DNA of 64,000 nt from Leptobrachium leishanense (lineage: Eukaryota > Chordata > Amphibia > Anura > Megophryidae): contig CM019063.1 in NCBI GenBank assembly GCA_009667805.1, forward strand, positions 56,590,881 through 56,654,880. Reading direction: 5' to 3'. How positions within the stretch are numbered: position 1 is the stretch's first letter; each line of letters begins with the position of its first letter. Made by a program: the position numbers and the translations under genes. The notes beneath the pieces are model-generated. The model saw nothing but the letters and a program-made list of their open reading frames with translations, was not told the origin of the DNA and did not search any database. Of this stretch, positions 21,938-32,828 are shown one piece after another.

Positions 21938-22290
21938 CTGGTGAGAAACCTGCTGAAAGATCCGATGAACTGCCGAATGCCGCCGAAAAATCACTGAATC
22001 GAACCAATAAACTGCCAATCGCAGCTGATGACCCGCTGAACAGACAGCCAGCCAAATGCCGCCGGAAATAGCCGAGCAGTTGCTGAACAGGGGTAAAATA
22101 AACAAAGAAAAAAAAACTGTAAATTTTAAAAGGCGTTTTAAACAAAAATAATGCATTAAAATGCATGGAAATAATATATAGTGTCCTATGAATAACAACA
22201 AAAAGGTCTGTTGCAGAATATAAAAAAGACCATTTAAAAAAAATCTGAATCAAAGATTTTGCTGAAAAAATTCACAAAAAATGCCTATAA
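21938..22290 (-). mobile_element. 902-family fragment (right half of interrupted copy)
   Basis: Repeated CTGCCGAATGCCGCC, AAAATGCATGGAAATAATA and AAGGTCTGTTGCAGAATA match the minus orientation of the copies at 37723-38620 and 58036-58622. It ends where another 902-family copy begins. Confidence 0.6.
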
Positions 22291-23025
22291 AGGGTTATTC
22301 AGAGAGAGCCAATCTGGCCCCGGAATATCACCGAACAGGGAATTTCCCTATACGGTGACATTTCGTTTTCATTCGGCTATTCAGAGAGCGGTCAGTTTGC
22401 AAAATTTTGGCGAACTGCCAGCAAATACGGTGCCTGTTCGACGGCAGTGAAATCCACCATAGAGAAGCAATGGTTGATCTATTCAGAGACACCGAACAGC
22501 AGTGAAGAGTTGCCGAAATGCCCTGCTGTTCAGTGGTTTCATTCGACAGGTTTATTCAGGCGAATCCCATAGGTTTCAATGTTAAAAATATTCCTGTTTT
22601 TATCCAATATCTAATAAACAATTTATTCTTTTATTCTGCAGTAAAAAGTCTCTTTTTTATAGATTTTTTCGTTCAGTGTTTTTTTTTTTGCAAACAGCGT
22701 TTCAATTTTGACACTTTCAACTGTATTGTTGTTGTTTTTTTTTACCCCTTTCGTCAGCTTGTCGGCTTTTTCCGTCAGCTAGTCTGCGCTGTGGATCGTT
22801 GGCTCGACGGTTTTTTTTTGCATCGGTTTCCGGCAGGTGTTGGGTGGGTTTTTGGCAGGTGTTCGGCAGGATTGCAGCGAGTTTGCGGCAGGTTTTCCCT
22901 GCACTCCGGGGACCCTGCGGTGAATGCTGAATTCAACACAGGGTGGGGAACTTTGATTCCCCGAAGTGTAGGGAAAGAGAGAGCACCGAAATGTCGGCAA
23001 TGTTTCGGCGCTCTCTGAATAACCA
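22291..23025 (+). mobile_element. 902-family DNA transposon, plus orientation
   Basis: Starts AAGGGTTATTCAGAGAGAGC and ends GCTCTCTGAATAACCACC. Flanks share CCTATA, consistent with a short target duplication. Inner landmarks are in the usual order: TATTCAGAGAGC, CCATAGAGAAGCAATGG, TTCAGGCGAATCCCATAGG, CTGCAGTAAAAAGTCTC, then the GACCCTGCGGTGAATGC hairpin. About 165 bp shorter than the full-length 902-bp copies. Non-coding. Confidence 0.8.
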
Positions 23026-23029
23026 CCTA

Positions 23030-23635
23030 TAGTCTTCTGGTGGTGTACATGCAGTAAATATCATTGTACTGGGTCGGGTACAGGTAGTTGTTTATCACAC
23101 TAACAAAGGTAGATCTGCATTTGGCGCTCTGCCAGTTTCTATGCCGAAATATCGTCTACTCTCATGGGTCATTATGTTACGCAATTTAATGTGACCTTCG
23201 TGCTAAGTGAAGCTTGACTCACAGTTAATAAGATCAAAGAGTAATGCCCTCAGCCATTTCTTTAATATAAAAACCATCAGCAATCACTCTTTGAAAGAGC
23301 ATTTCAAGCACCAGAATTGCGACTGCAAAGATTAACAATATTTTTTCATTTTGCACCATGGATGATGGTAATGGGTGAACGGTTACATGGGCAGCAGGAG
23401 GGGGACATTCTCCCAGCTCCGGCAGTAGTTATCGGACACTGATGATATTAAGTGAGAGGTTTCTGCGTGCTGGATGGTGTATAGGTATACTGATATTCCA
23501 CAGTTATTCTGCAAAATAATTTTAGATACAAATGTATCTTCATAAGCAAATATTCTGTACTATTCTCTGTATTATGGCCTTACATGAAAATACAGATACA
23601 TCCGTACACTCTCCATTGTATTACCTAAGTTATTA
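23030..23635. other. unclassified sequence
   Basis: No gene or repeat recognised. Confidence 0.4.
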
Positions 23636-23880
23636 AGAGAACACCGAACAGCAGTGAAATGTCAGTGAAGTGCCCTGCTGTTCGGTGGTTTCATTCGGCA
23701 GGTTTAATCAGGCGAATCCCATAGGTTTCAATGTAAAATCAACTCCTCGTTTTTATTAAATGTTTATTCAACCGTTTATTCTTTTCACTTGAAGCAAAAA
23801 GTAGATTTATTTATTTATTTTTTAGGATTTTTGAGACAGTTTTCAGAATTTTTTTCAACAATTCTTTTTTTTCCAGGCAA
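23636..23880 (+). mobile_element. 902-family fragment
   Basis: Contains AACACCGAACAGCAGTGAAA, TTCGGTGGTTTCATTCGGCA and AGGCGAATCCCATAGG, then the poly-T-rich region. Both ends are missing. Confidence 0.65.
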
Positions 23881-23960
23881 TAGCGTGAGTATGGCGCTCG
23901 TCTTAATATGTGAAATGTAGGAGGACGTGCTCAACATAGGCAGGTGCTGCAGGTGATTAT

Positions 23961-24862
23961 CAGGGTTATTCAAAGCGATACGAATTGTGACAGAAAGGTA
24001 ACCGAACAGTGAAATTCAGCGTACGGTTACCTTTCCTGGCCATTTGGCTATTCAGAGAGCAGATGTTGGCGAATTGCCTGCACCTACGGTGCCTGTTCGT
24101 TGTCTGTTTGAGGGCAGTGAAATCCCCATAGAGAAGCAATGCTTCGGCTATTCAGAGAACAGAAACCAGCAGAGAAAAGTTGCCGAAATGCCCTGCTGTT
24201 CGACGGTTTCAATCAACAGGTTTATTCAGGCGAATCCCATAGGCTTCAATGTTAAAAATATTCCCATTTTAATTCAATATCTAATAAACCGTTCATTATA
24301 ATATTCTGCAGCAAAGAGTCTCTTTATTTATATATTTTTTAAGGATCTTTTAGGCATTTTTTGGGATTTTTTTTGCGAATTTTTTTTCGGTTTACTTTTT
24401 TAATTAGTTTTTTCTTTTTTCTGTAACAGACCTTTTTATTATCATTCATTGGATTTTATATGTAAATTTCAGACATTTTCGCTCAGTTTCTTTGCAAACA
24501 GCGTTTCACTTTTCAAACATTCAAGCGTACTGTTTTTTTGTTTTATTTCACTCCATTCGTCTGCGGTGTCGGCTTTTTCCGGTGGCTGCTCTGCGTTCTG
24601 ATCGGCAGCTGCTCGGGTTTCTCCGGCGTGTTCTTCGGGGTTAATCCAGATGTTTTTGTGGATTTCGGTGTGCGTTCACCGGGTTTTGCGGTGATTGTTT
24701 GTCTGGTTTGTGGCAGCTTTTCCCCGCATTACGACGACCCTGTGGTGCTTGCTGAATACACCGCAGGGTCGCCGAAATGGGATCGCCAAATCACACTGAA
24801 TGGAAGAGAACGAAAAGTCACCGAGCGTGCAGTGACTTTTCGATTCTCTTTGAATAAACCTG
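23961..24862 (+). mobile_element. 902-family DNA transposon, full length (902 bp)
   Basis: Terminal inverted repeats CAGGGTTATTCAAAGCGA and TCTCTTTGAATAAACCTG. The 3-bp target duplication TAT is at 23958-23960 and 24863-24865. Length is exactly 902 bp, the same as the copy at 61559-62460. The interior has three spaced TATTCAGAGA-type motifs, a 20-bp GTTCGGTG hairpin, the CTGCAGCAAAGAGTCTC module and a GC-rich hairpin near the 3' end. There is no open frame of transposase size. The superfamily is unknown; 3-bp duplications occur in PIF/Harbinger and CACTA elements. Confidence 0.9.
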
Positions 24863-24959
24863 TATATGTGTGTTTACAACCTCGAAAACAGTGTTAAAAT
24901 GCAAAATAGTAAAAACAAATCCGGGCGCACCTTGTCTGAATTGTTAACGTAAAATGAAT

Positions 24960-25441
24960 TTAGTATTTTCCAAAGTTTTTTTCCGACTTTTTTAAAATGG
25001 TTTTTTTTTTCTGTAACAGACCTTTTTATCATTATTCATTGGATTATTCATTACGTTACTTCCAGGCATATGCGTGCCGCAGTTTTTTGAAATCCGCTTT
25101 TAAAAGTTGCGTTTTTTTTTTTTTTTACCCCGTTCGTTAACTTGACGGCTTTTTCCGGCAGCTGGTCGATGCTCCGTTTGACGGATCACCGGCTTGTTTT
25201 TTGGATCTATTTGGTCTTTTTTTGCTGCTATTTTCAAATCAATTCGGCAGGTTTTCGGATCCATTCAGTGTTTTTACAGATGATGTTTGGATGCGTTCGG
25301 CGGCTTTTTCCCTGCATTTTGGGGACTCTGCGGTGAATGCTGAATTCACCCGCATGGTCGGCGAATCGGACTCAATGAAGTGCGAGGACTAGAAGAGCAC
25401 CGAAATGTCGGTGACATTTCAGTGCTCTCTGAGTAACCCTG
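24960..25441 (+). mobile_element. 902-family fragment, 3' half
   Basis: Retains CTGTAACAGACCTTTTTATC, the TTTTTCCGGCAGCTGGTCG region and the right end TCAGTGCTCTCTGAGTAACC, CTG. The left half is lost. Confidence 0.75.
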
Positions 25442-25510
25442 TATATTTTGGAAAACCTGGATAAGGCATACACTCTTATATTCATATGTACATTGGTACC
25501 TTTTATTTAA

Positions 25511-25665
25511 CCCTTTTAGGCTCAAAGGTTTCGCTCTGAATTGAGTCAGACTGAGACCTCTGCAGCCTTCCAAATTACATTAGCGTGTTTCATGCCCTTA
25601 GATACAGATGTACATAAAAATTGAATTTTTATTAATGCAGTTTCCGTGTCATGGGCTTGAAAGGG
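25511..25665. mobile_element. short TTAA-target MITE (155 bp)
   Basis: Flanked by TTAA at 25507-25510 and 25666-25669. Ends CCCTTTTAGGCTCAAAGG and, inward from the right, CCCTTTCAAGCCCATGAC. Non-coding. Confidence 0.75.
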
Positions 25666-25669
25666 TTAA

Positions 25670-26518
25670 TGTAGGGTCTGACCAGGGTCATTTTCAGGAC
25701 TATAAATGGTTAAATTCCGCATAAATCTGCATACACAGACTGAAATTTCGGATTAATGAGTGTCTGTTACGCCGGGGCTTATTTTTTTTGCTTGATTTTT
25801 GCTGACGCGGCTGGGGTTTGCTGAAAAACTGCTGAGCGCGGTAGTAGAACAGTACATATTGTGCGATCTCGCAAACAACGTGAATCATGAGGGACATTAA
25901 AGACCCATTTATTTTACTTAAGGGGGGGATGGAAATTATATTGTCCAGAAACACTTAGTAATCTTCCGTCGTTACGGGGATCACGCTGTGGTTATAGTTT
26001 TCACAAAGGCAGCCGTGCTCAGCACAAGGGCAGATAGAAATCAGTGCGCTCGCTGTGAACATCTGAAAAAATGGCCGCAAAATGGCCTTATCATGTTTTA
26101 TTTGGATAATTGATCAAAGTGCCTAATTAAAGTAACTGCATGATACATCAGTCTCGGCCATTTCCATCACATCTTGTTCCGTTTACAGCTCTTACGTTCT
26201 CACGGCTGAAAATGTGATGACATTTAACAAAGTTTAAGTATGACACATCTCTATCATGTGGAGTATAGTCCAGGACATAGGGTCGCTCTCTGAAGTCAGC
26301 ATATGGGGAGTATAAAAGTAGCAATGGGAAATGCTTAAAAAAAAAAATCATTTTTATTACAGATCGTATAATAGAGACCAGGACAATGTAAGACTGTCAA
26401 TCTTCTAGGGTCACTTCAGCAAGGCTACCATGAGAAGACCGAGGACACCGCGATCCACCACTTCCTATGTCCACTAGCAGTGAGAGATCAGCAAGAGTGG
26501 ATCTTAGTTACAGTTAGA
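25670..26518. other. unclassified sequence
   Basis: No gene recognised. Small minus-strand frames at 25700-25954 and 26148-26351 have no domain. Confidence 0.4.
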
Positions 26519-26908
26519 AGTATTTATAAAGCACCAACAAGTCCCGTAGCGCTGTACAATGGGAGAGACAGAAGAAGAAATATACATACATATTACACAC
26601 ACAGAACAGTAGGAGAGAGGACCCAGCTCGAGAGCTTACAATCTAAGAGCGGGGTGACACACCAGGTGAGGGTTAATACAGTACAAGAAGTAGCGGGGTG
26701 CAGAAGGGCTGGGTTGGAAGATGGAGCAAGAGATGAACAATGGGGATTATGGAGTGAACTGATAGGCTTCTTTAAAGTAGTGTGTTTTCAGAGACTTCTT
26801 GAAGGACTGGAGAGACGGGGAGAGTGTGTTGTTGCGGGGGAGGGAGTTTCGTAGAAAGTGGGCCGCTCGGGAGAAGTCTTGAAGATGAGAGTTGGGGAGC
26901 TGAAAACA

Positions 26909-27127
26909 TCAAATCATTGTCAGAGCAAAGTGGCCAGGATGGGATATACCTGTTAATAAGGAGGAGATGTAGGCAGGGGCGCAGTTATGGATAGCTTTGT
27001 ATGTGAGGAGGACCAGTATTTTGAAGTGGATTCTAAAGGAAACAGGGAGCCAGTGTAGAGATCGGTAAAGGGGTGAGGTGTGAGAGGTGTGGGATGTGAG
27101 GTGTATGTGTCTGGCACAGGCATTCAC
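26909..27127 (-). pseudogene. L2-like RT C-terminal fragment
   Basis: Minus-strand frame with SPLYRSLHWLPVSFRIHFKI, LVLLTYKAIHNCAPAYISSL: the conserved LHWLPV...R..FKI...TYKA motif of L2-type LINE C-termini. Truncated by the hAT insertion just upstream. Confidence 0.85.
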
Positions 27128-27134
27128 TACAGAC

Positions 27135-28383
27135 TAGACATGTGCATTCGTTTTAGTACTAAAACGATTTAGTCCAAATTTTGGGATAATTTAGTTTTCG
27201 TATGACTCAAGAGATAAGAAACTGCTCAGTACAAAAAATGAAAGAAACTAAAATAAAATGCACTACATTTTAGTTTCAGTCCTTTATGTGATATTACATT
27301 GATGAGTGAAGGAGACCAGCAATGAAGAGTGCAACATCGCAAAGCTACAGAAAAGGTTTGTATGCGTAATCCTTCCCGACCCCTACCCGAAAATCTGACA
27401 GTGATAGAGCTCCAGAATACTCACTCGCAGCACAGCCAGCCAGCACAGGAGAGGAAACCTTTACTTAACCCTTGCATGTCTATGAGGCAGACAAGATGAT
27501 AAAAGCAGCTGGAAATGCAAACCATTCAAATAAATCACACTGAAAGCTAATGACAGAGGAGGGCTGGATAGTAAAAAACCCTTTATAACAAGCAGCGCTG
27601 GGAGAAGAGAGGGACTTTATAAAATGTGTGTTATCTCCCCTCCCGCTCTGCATAATAGGGGCTTAGGTCTGATACATTTTATATTATCCAGGAACACTAT
27701 CCCACTTTCCTCATCTATAATACACGTTTTATATAAAGTCCCTCTCCTCTCCCAGTGCTGCTTGTTATAAAGTTTTTTTTTACATCTGATACATTTAGTA
27801 TCCAGCTCTCACAGTTACTCTGTCATTATGAGCCTTTAGTGTGATTTATTTGAATGTTTTCCTTGGATTTAAAGTGCTTTATTTTATTATAAAAATACAT
27901 TTGCACCAGTCATCTCTTCTCTGAGCTTTCAGACCGATTTACGTTAATATTTTCCCTCTCCCCTGCTTTTATATTTCTGTTTCTCCCCCACAGAGATACA
28001 AAGTTTAAGTAAAAGTTCCCTCTCCTGTGCTGGATAAGCATTGCATTCTGAAGTGCTGCACCCTGCACATGCCAATGCAGTAGGATGTTCTATACAGAGA
28101 GGGGCATTAATCAATGCAGGAGGATTTTCTATACATTATACAGAGAGGGGTATTAATGCAGGAGGATGTTGTATACATTATACAGAGAAAGGTATAAATT
28201 GAGGAGGATGTTCTATACAGAGAGGGACCACTACAATAGTAATTGTATCCACTGGGTTTCGGATGAATGAATTTAGTTTTCATACTAAAGAACTGAAAAC
28301 GAATTTCTTTAGCAACTAAATAAATTGCATTTTAGGACTAATCCATTAGTTCAAAACGAAATTTTGTGCTGTGCACATGTCTA
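27135..28383. mobile_element. non-autonomous hAT element with internal palindrome
   Basis: Perfect 8-bp duplication CTACAGAC at 27127-27134 and 28384-28391. Ends TAGACATGTGCATTCGTTTT and CAAAATTTCGTTTTG-type complement running to GCACATGTCTA. The interior about 27430-28030 is a long imperfect inverted repeat: CTTTATAACAAGCAGCGCTG at left, CAGTGCTGCTTGTTATAAAG at right. No transposase. Inserted in the L2-like LINE. Confidence 0.92.
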
Positions 28384-28924
28384 CTACAGACTGCAGAAGG
28401 AGAATCTGGGAGATTTTAATGCCAGAGAGAAGGAGGTTACAGTAGTCAAGGTGGGAGATAATAAGAGCTTGGATGAGCATTTTAGTAGAGTCCTGATTAA
28501 GAAAGGGACGGATGCGTGCAATTAGTTTGAAGGTGGAAGTAGCAAGATTTGGTTAGTGACTGAATGTGAGGAGGAGTAGTAAAGGATAGATCTGAGTCCA
28601 AAGGACCCCAAGGCAGTGAGTCTGAGCGGTAGAAGTAATGGAGACCCCATTTACCTCAAGGGAAATGGGCGCAGGAATAGAGGATTTAGAAGGAGGAAGA
28701 CAAGAAGTTCAGTTTCAGAGAGTTGAGCTTTAGGAAATGGGAAGTCATCCAGTCGGAGACAGCTGACAGGTAGGCTTTAACACGGTCAAACACAGGAGGA
28801 AAGAGAGCGGGGGAGAAAATTTGGGTGTCGTCAACATAAAGATGATATCATAGTTTATAGGAAGAAATGAGGTTGCCAGAGAGGCAGTATAGATTGAGAA
28901 GAGTAGGGAACTCAGGACAGAGCC

Positions 28925-29230
28925 TCAAGGCACCCTAACCATGAGAGGAACCGGGGGTGAAGAGGCACCAGCAAAGGAGACACTGAAGGAGCAAAAAGAG
29001 AGATAGGAAGATAACCAGGAGAGAGCTGTTTCCCTGAGGTTAAGCTGATGCAGCAGTAGAGGGTGGTCAACAGTGTCTAATGCAGCGGAAAACTCAAGAA
29101 GAATAAGCAAGGAGAAGTGACCTATGGTTTTAGCAGCAACTAAATCATTAGTCACCTTGGTCAGAGCAGTTTCAGTGGAGTGCTGGGGGCGAAAGCTGGA
29201 CTGGTGTGGATCAAGTAGAGATGTCAGCAA
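28925..29230 (-). pseudogene. L2-like reverse transcriptase fragment
   Basis: A 101-residue frame with [19 protein letters not shown], then [19 protein letters not shown], the RT motif normally written L.DLSAAFDTVDH. The first catalytic region is altered ([13 protein letters not shown]), and the YxDD motif downstream (about 28830-28860) is not in an open frame. Decayed remnant. Confidence 0.85.
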
Positions 29231-29697
29231 GAAAACTGGTGAGCTGGTTATAGACCAGGCATTCTAAGATTTTGGAGGCAAAGGGGGTCAAAGAGATGGG
29301 ACAGTAGTTCAAAAGGGAGGTATAATCAAGTGATGGCTTCTTTAGAATGCTGAGGGGAAGACTCCAAAGGAGAGGGAGAGGTTAAAAATTTAGTCAAAGC
29401 GGGTACAATGATTGGTAGAACAGACTGAATAAGGTGTGAGGGGATGGGGTCAAGTGGACAGGTGGTCAGGCAGAAGGACATGAGAACTTCTGAGACATCC
29501 TCTTAAACTGGAGAAATGGAAGACATAATAGAAGAGGGGGCTGAGAGTGAGGGAGTCAAAGAGGTAGAATGGTTAATGGAGAAGGGCAGTGAAGAAACCT
29601 CTACTGTAGTCTAAGTTTAGTAAGCTTAATCGGTGAAATATTCAGCAAAGCTGACAGCAGTGAGGTCTGTAGAAGGTTGAGTGGAAGCGGGGCGCAT

Positions 29698-30159
29698 TTA
29701 CAGATTGAAAGTATGAGACAGACGTCTGGAATCATGAGATAAGGGATGAGAAAAAAGTTTGTTTAGTGATGGATAGAGCAAGACTGTAGGAACGGAGCAT
29801 GAACTTGCAGCTGCCCTGGAACGTCGGCGAAGATATATTGTGCATTTAGTGAGCCACAGTTGGCGGCTAGGCCTGCATGTGGGACGGAGAGAGGTAGGAG
29901 CAAGTTCGTCAAGTGATGTGGAGAGGGCAGAGTTGTAGATAGCAGTAGAGAGTAGCTTAGGATTCAGGGCACCAAGGTACCTTCTAGGTAGAAGAGGAAT
30001 GGGGGAGAGGCAGGGTCTGGGTTGGGACTGGAGCAGGAGGTGATTCCAGGAGAGGAGGTGGTGATTGGAAAGGGAAGAGGTGTGTTGGAAATTGTATAGA
30101 GGCTGGAGAAAATAAGGTCCAGGGTGTTGCCAGCTTAGTGGGTAGGAGAGTTGGACCAC
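29698..30159 (-). pseudogene. L2-like LINE linker between endonuclease and RT
   Basis: A 153-residue frame. LDELAPTSLRPTCRPSRQLW and LTKCTIYLRRRSRAAASSC fit the L2 linker pattern (LDxLAP...RPARP.PWLT...RxAER.WRKS). Indels interrupt it from both neighbours. Confidence 0.6.
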
Positions 30160-30181
30160 TGTTTGAGGCCCAAGGAGGAGG

Positions 30182-30720
30182 TCATAGAGAGCAATTTGGA
30201 GGTGAAATGGTTGGAGGGAGAGTCAATGGGAATGTTAAAGTCTCCAAGGATGAGAGATAGAATGTCAGATGAGAGAAAGTGAGGGAGCCAGGCAGAGAAA
30301 TGTTCCAGAAAGGGTCAGCAGAGAAATGTTCCGGAAAGGGTCCAGGAGAGCCAGGGGGAGGTAGATTACTGCAACATGCAGGGGGTGAGCGGAAGAGGTG
30401 AACAGCATGGACGTCGAAGGAGAGTAATAGGAGGGAGGGTAAGGGAGTGATAGGTTGGAAAGTGCAGGTTGTAGAGAGTAGCAATCCCACGCCCCCACAA
30501 TTGCGGTCTTAAAATCTCGGTGTGTGGAACAGTAGGAGACCGCCGTAGGATAGGGAGGCTGGGATAGCAGTGTCGGAATGGGAGAGACAGGTTTCTGTGA
30601 GAGCTAAAAGATGGAGGGAGATTGAGAGATAAAAAGGTTAAGAATGAAGGAAGATTTGGTGAGGCCGCAAGCAGAGCGGGCATTCAAGAGGGCACAGCGT
30701 AGTTGGAGAGCAGTGGAGGG
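30182..30720 (-). pseudogene. L2-like LINE endonuclease remnant
   Basis: Overlapping frames 30182-30490, 30265-30498 and 30366-30683 together resemble an L2 apurinic endonuclease: NARSAC and LTKSS at the start, a GGGV-like RGIA stretch, and AVIYLPLALLDPF in the middle. Frames shift several times. Identification rests on position and short motifs only. Confidence 0.5.
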
Positions 30721-31124
30721 AAGGCAGGACGGTTCGGAGTTCGACCTGAACTTTGACAGTTCGAAAGTTCGCGAATTTCGAACTTTTTGGGTCTGTTCGG
30801 TTCGAGTTCGAAAAAAAAAAGAAATTTTGAAAAAAGTATAGAAAATGCTTAAAAAAATACTAAAAAATCTAGAAATAAAGAGACTCTTTACTGCAGAATA
30901 TTATAAGCAACGGTTTATTAGATATTGAATTAAAAACTAATGTGTACGTGGAAAGATAATCAATTCTAAATGACCTCTGTTCACAAACGGGCATAACACC
31001 AGGTGTTTTTAGTCTGGTAATCAATTTGATACATTGTACAACATACTGAGGGTGGGGTGGTGTCTGCTTCTGATTGCGATTTGAGAATTAATTTCCCTAA
31101 AACATCCTAATATGCTGCATTTAA

Positions 31125-32301
31125 CCCTTTTGCTGCTGAGGCTTTTCACACCTCGGTGCTGAGGTCATTTTTACCGCTTTCGCTCATCATGTTTAACCGC
31201 GTTTTGTAGCCATATTTTGATATATGACCCAGACAAATTATATATCGTTCTTTCCGGCAGACTTGGCAGATTCATAATATGTTATTATTATATGTATACG
31301 TTATGTCATGTCTGTATATTATAACAAAAATTCAATAAAATTTGAATTTTCAATAATTTATTGTGTGTAAAGTGTTTTTTTTCACATTTTAACATGCGAT
31401 CGTTTGCGGTTATATTTTGTATGGGGTGCGCTTGTTAAAAAAATTAGAAATGGGGTCTCGTTACATTTTTTTTTGGGTGAAATTTTGCTTTTTTTAACAA
31501 ACGCACCGCATACAAAAATCGTTAGTGCAGCATTATTGTTCACATTATAATTGAAATGGGAACAATATTGCTGCATTAACAAAACAAAACCAAAAAAAAT
31601 TATTTTATTTTGTTTTTAGATTTTTTTTTTAAATATCTTTTTTTTAATTATTTTTTTTAAAACATTTTTCATGCTCATGTTTGGTATCCTTGGAAAGGCC
31701 ATGCTCTGGCCGATCCAACGATATCAAACATTAACCCCTAGCTGCCACGGATCGGGAGATAGGGGGTTCATTGGAACCCCCTATCTCCACCATTGGTGGC
31801 AGCTAGGGGTTAACACCTGGACTGGCGTCATCGTGCTATGCACGATGACGCCAGTCCTCAGGGGGAGTTCCTGGAGGCTTGGCCGACATCCAAGATGTCG
31901 GCCAGCTCCAGGAGAGGATCACGATCTGGCGCTTTTCAGAGCCGATTCGTGATCCGGCTCCCCAGGGGTTAATCACAGCCACCGTTTGGAAGGGCAGGCT
32001 GTGCCCTTCCAAACGGTGCCTGGATCAACCCCCTGCCCCCCGGCGACTGGGAGGGAGAGAGGTCCGAAGGACCTCCCTTTCAGGCGCTGTCTCCGCACAT
32101 GCGGGGGGGGCGCCTGAATTAGATGTCATCGCGCCGCCGCGATGACATCTAATTGCTCCGCCGGGGTCCCGGAGTGCTGGGCTGACATCCAAGATGTCAG
32201 CCCGCACCGGGGGGCGCAGCAATCCGCCGGAATCAGCGCGTCCATAGCACAGGAGAACCACTTGGCTGGACGCGCTGAGCGCGTCCATAGCAGCCAAGTG
32301 G
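31125..32301. mobile_element. TTAA-target DNA transposon, 1.18 kb
   Basis: TTAA at 31121-31124 and 32302-32305. Ends CCCTTTTGCTGCTGAGGC and, inward from the right, CCACTTGGCTGCTATGGACG. The same element lies in the opposite orientation at 49292-50520; both carry the CTAGCTGCCAC hairpin and the CGATGACGCCAGTCC and ACATCCAAGATGTC arms. Interior rich in inverted repeats, no transposase. Confidence 0.88.
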
Positions 32302-32339
32302 TTAACTTGTGTTTGAAAAAAATTCAAAATAACATCTAA

Positions 32340-32789
32340 GGCTAGGGTCAGATGAGTGCATTTTGTACAGGACTGTGCGTCCGTGCAGTACGGACGTACT
32401 TACTGACTGACAACAAGTTAGTGGCCAAACAGTCCGTTTTTTTCACTGACGTATTTTTTGACTGATGTAGCAGGGAAAATAAATTAAAATGAAAAAACAT
32501 TCTGTCTGTCAAAAATGCTGGACGTATAAATGCAGTCCATCTGACCTCGTTTCATCACTCACATACAAAGCTACACGGACGTTGCGGACGTGGCACACGC
32601 CACACGCCCGTTCTAGTAGTATTACGTTCTTGCCTAACCTGCGTCCGTTTGCTGCGTCCGCCATGCATCCGCACTTCCGTGTGGACATACTTCGTGTGTG
32701 GGGCTCCATTGGTCAGAATGCTATGCTGCCACGGACGTACAAATGTGCGGCAACACGGACGTGATAACTGCGCTCGTCTGACCCCAGCC
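32340..32789. mobile_element. Harbinger-like MITE (GGCTAGGGTCAGA family), copy 1
   Basis: Starts GGCTAGGGTCAGATGAGTGC and ends GCGCTCGTCTGACCCCAGCC. Flanks TAA and TTA (TWA), one base diverged. Open frames on both strands are chance products. Confidence 0.85.
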
Positions 32790-32828
32790 TTAAGCAATGT
32801 TATTTTTCACCTCGGGATTAAACATTCA

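Larger units (their letters stand above)
26519..30727 (-). mobile_element. L2-like LINE, minus strand, decayed
   Basis: The 3' tail (AGTATTTATAAAGCACCAAC, CCGTAGCGCTGTACAATGGG) starts at 26519 and the coding part runs leftward from about 30700. Fragments in order on the minus strand: endonuclease (30720-30182), linker (30159-29698), RT (29230-28925), C-terminus (27127-26909). A hAT element sits inside at 27135-28383. The LINE continues past a second hAT insertion (30728-34091) at 34092-34185. Many frameshifts; dead. Confidence 0.88.
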
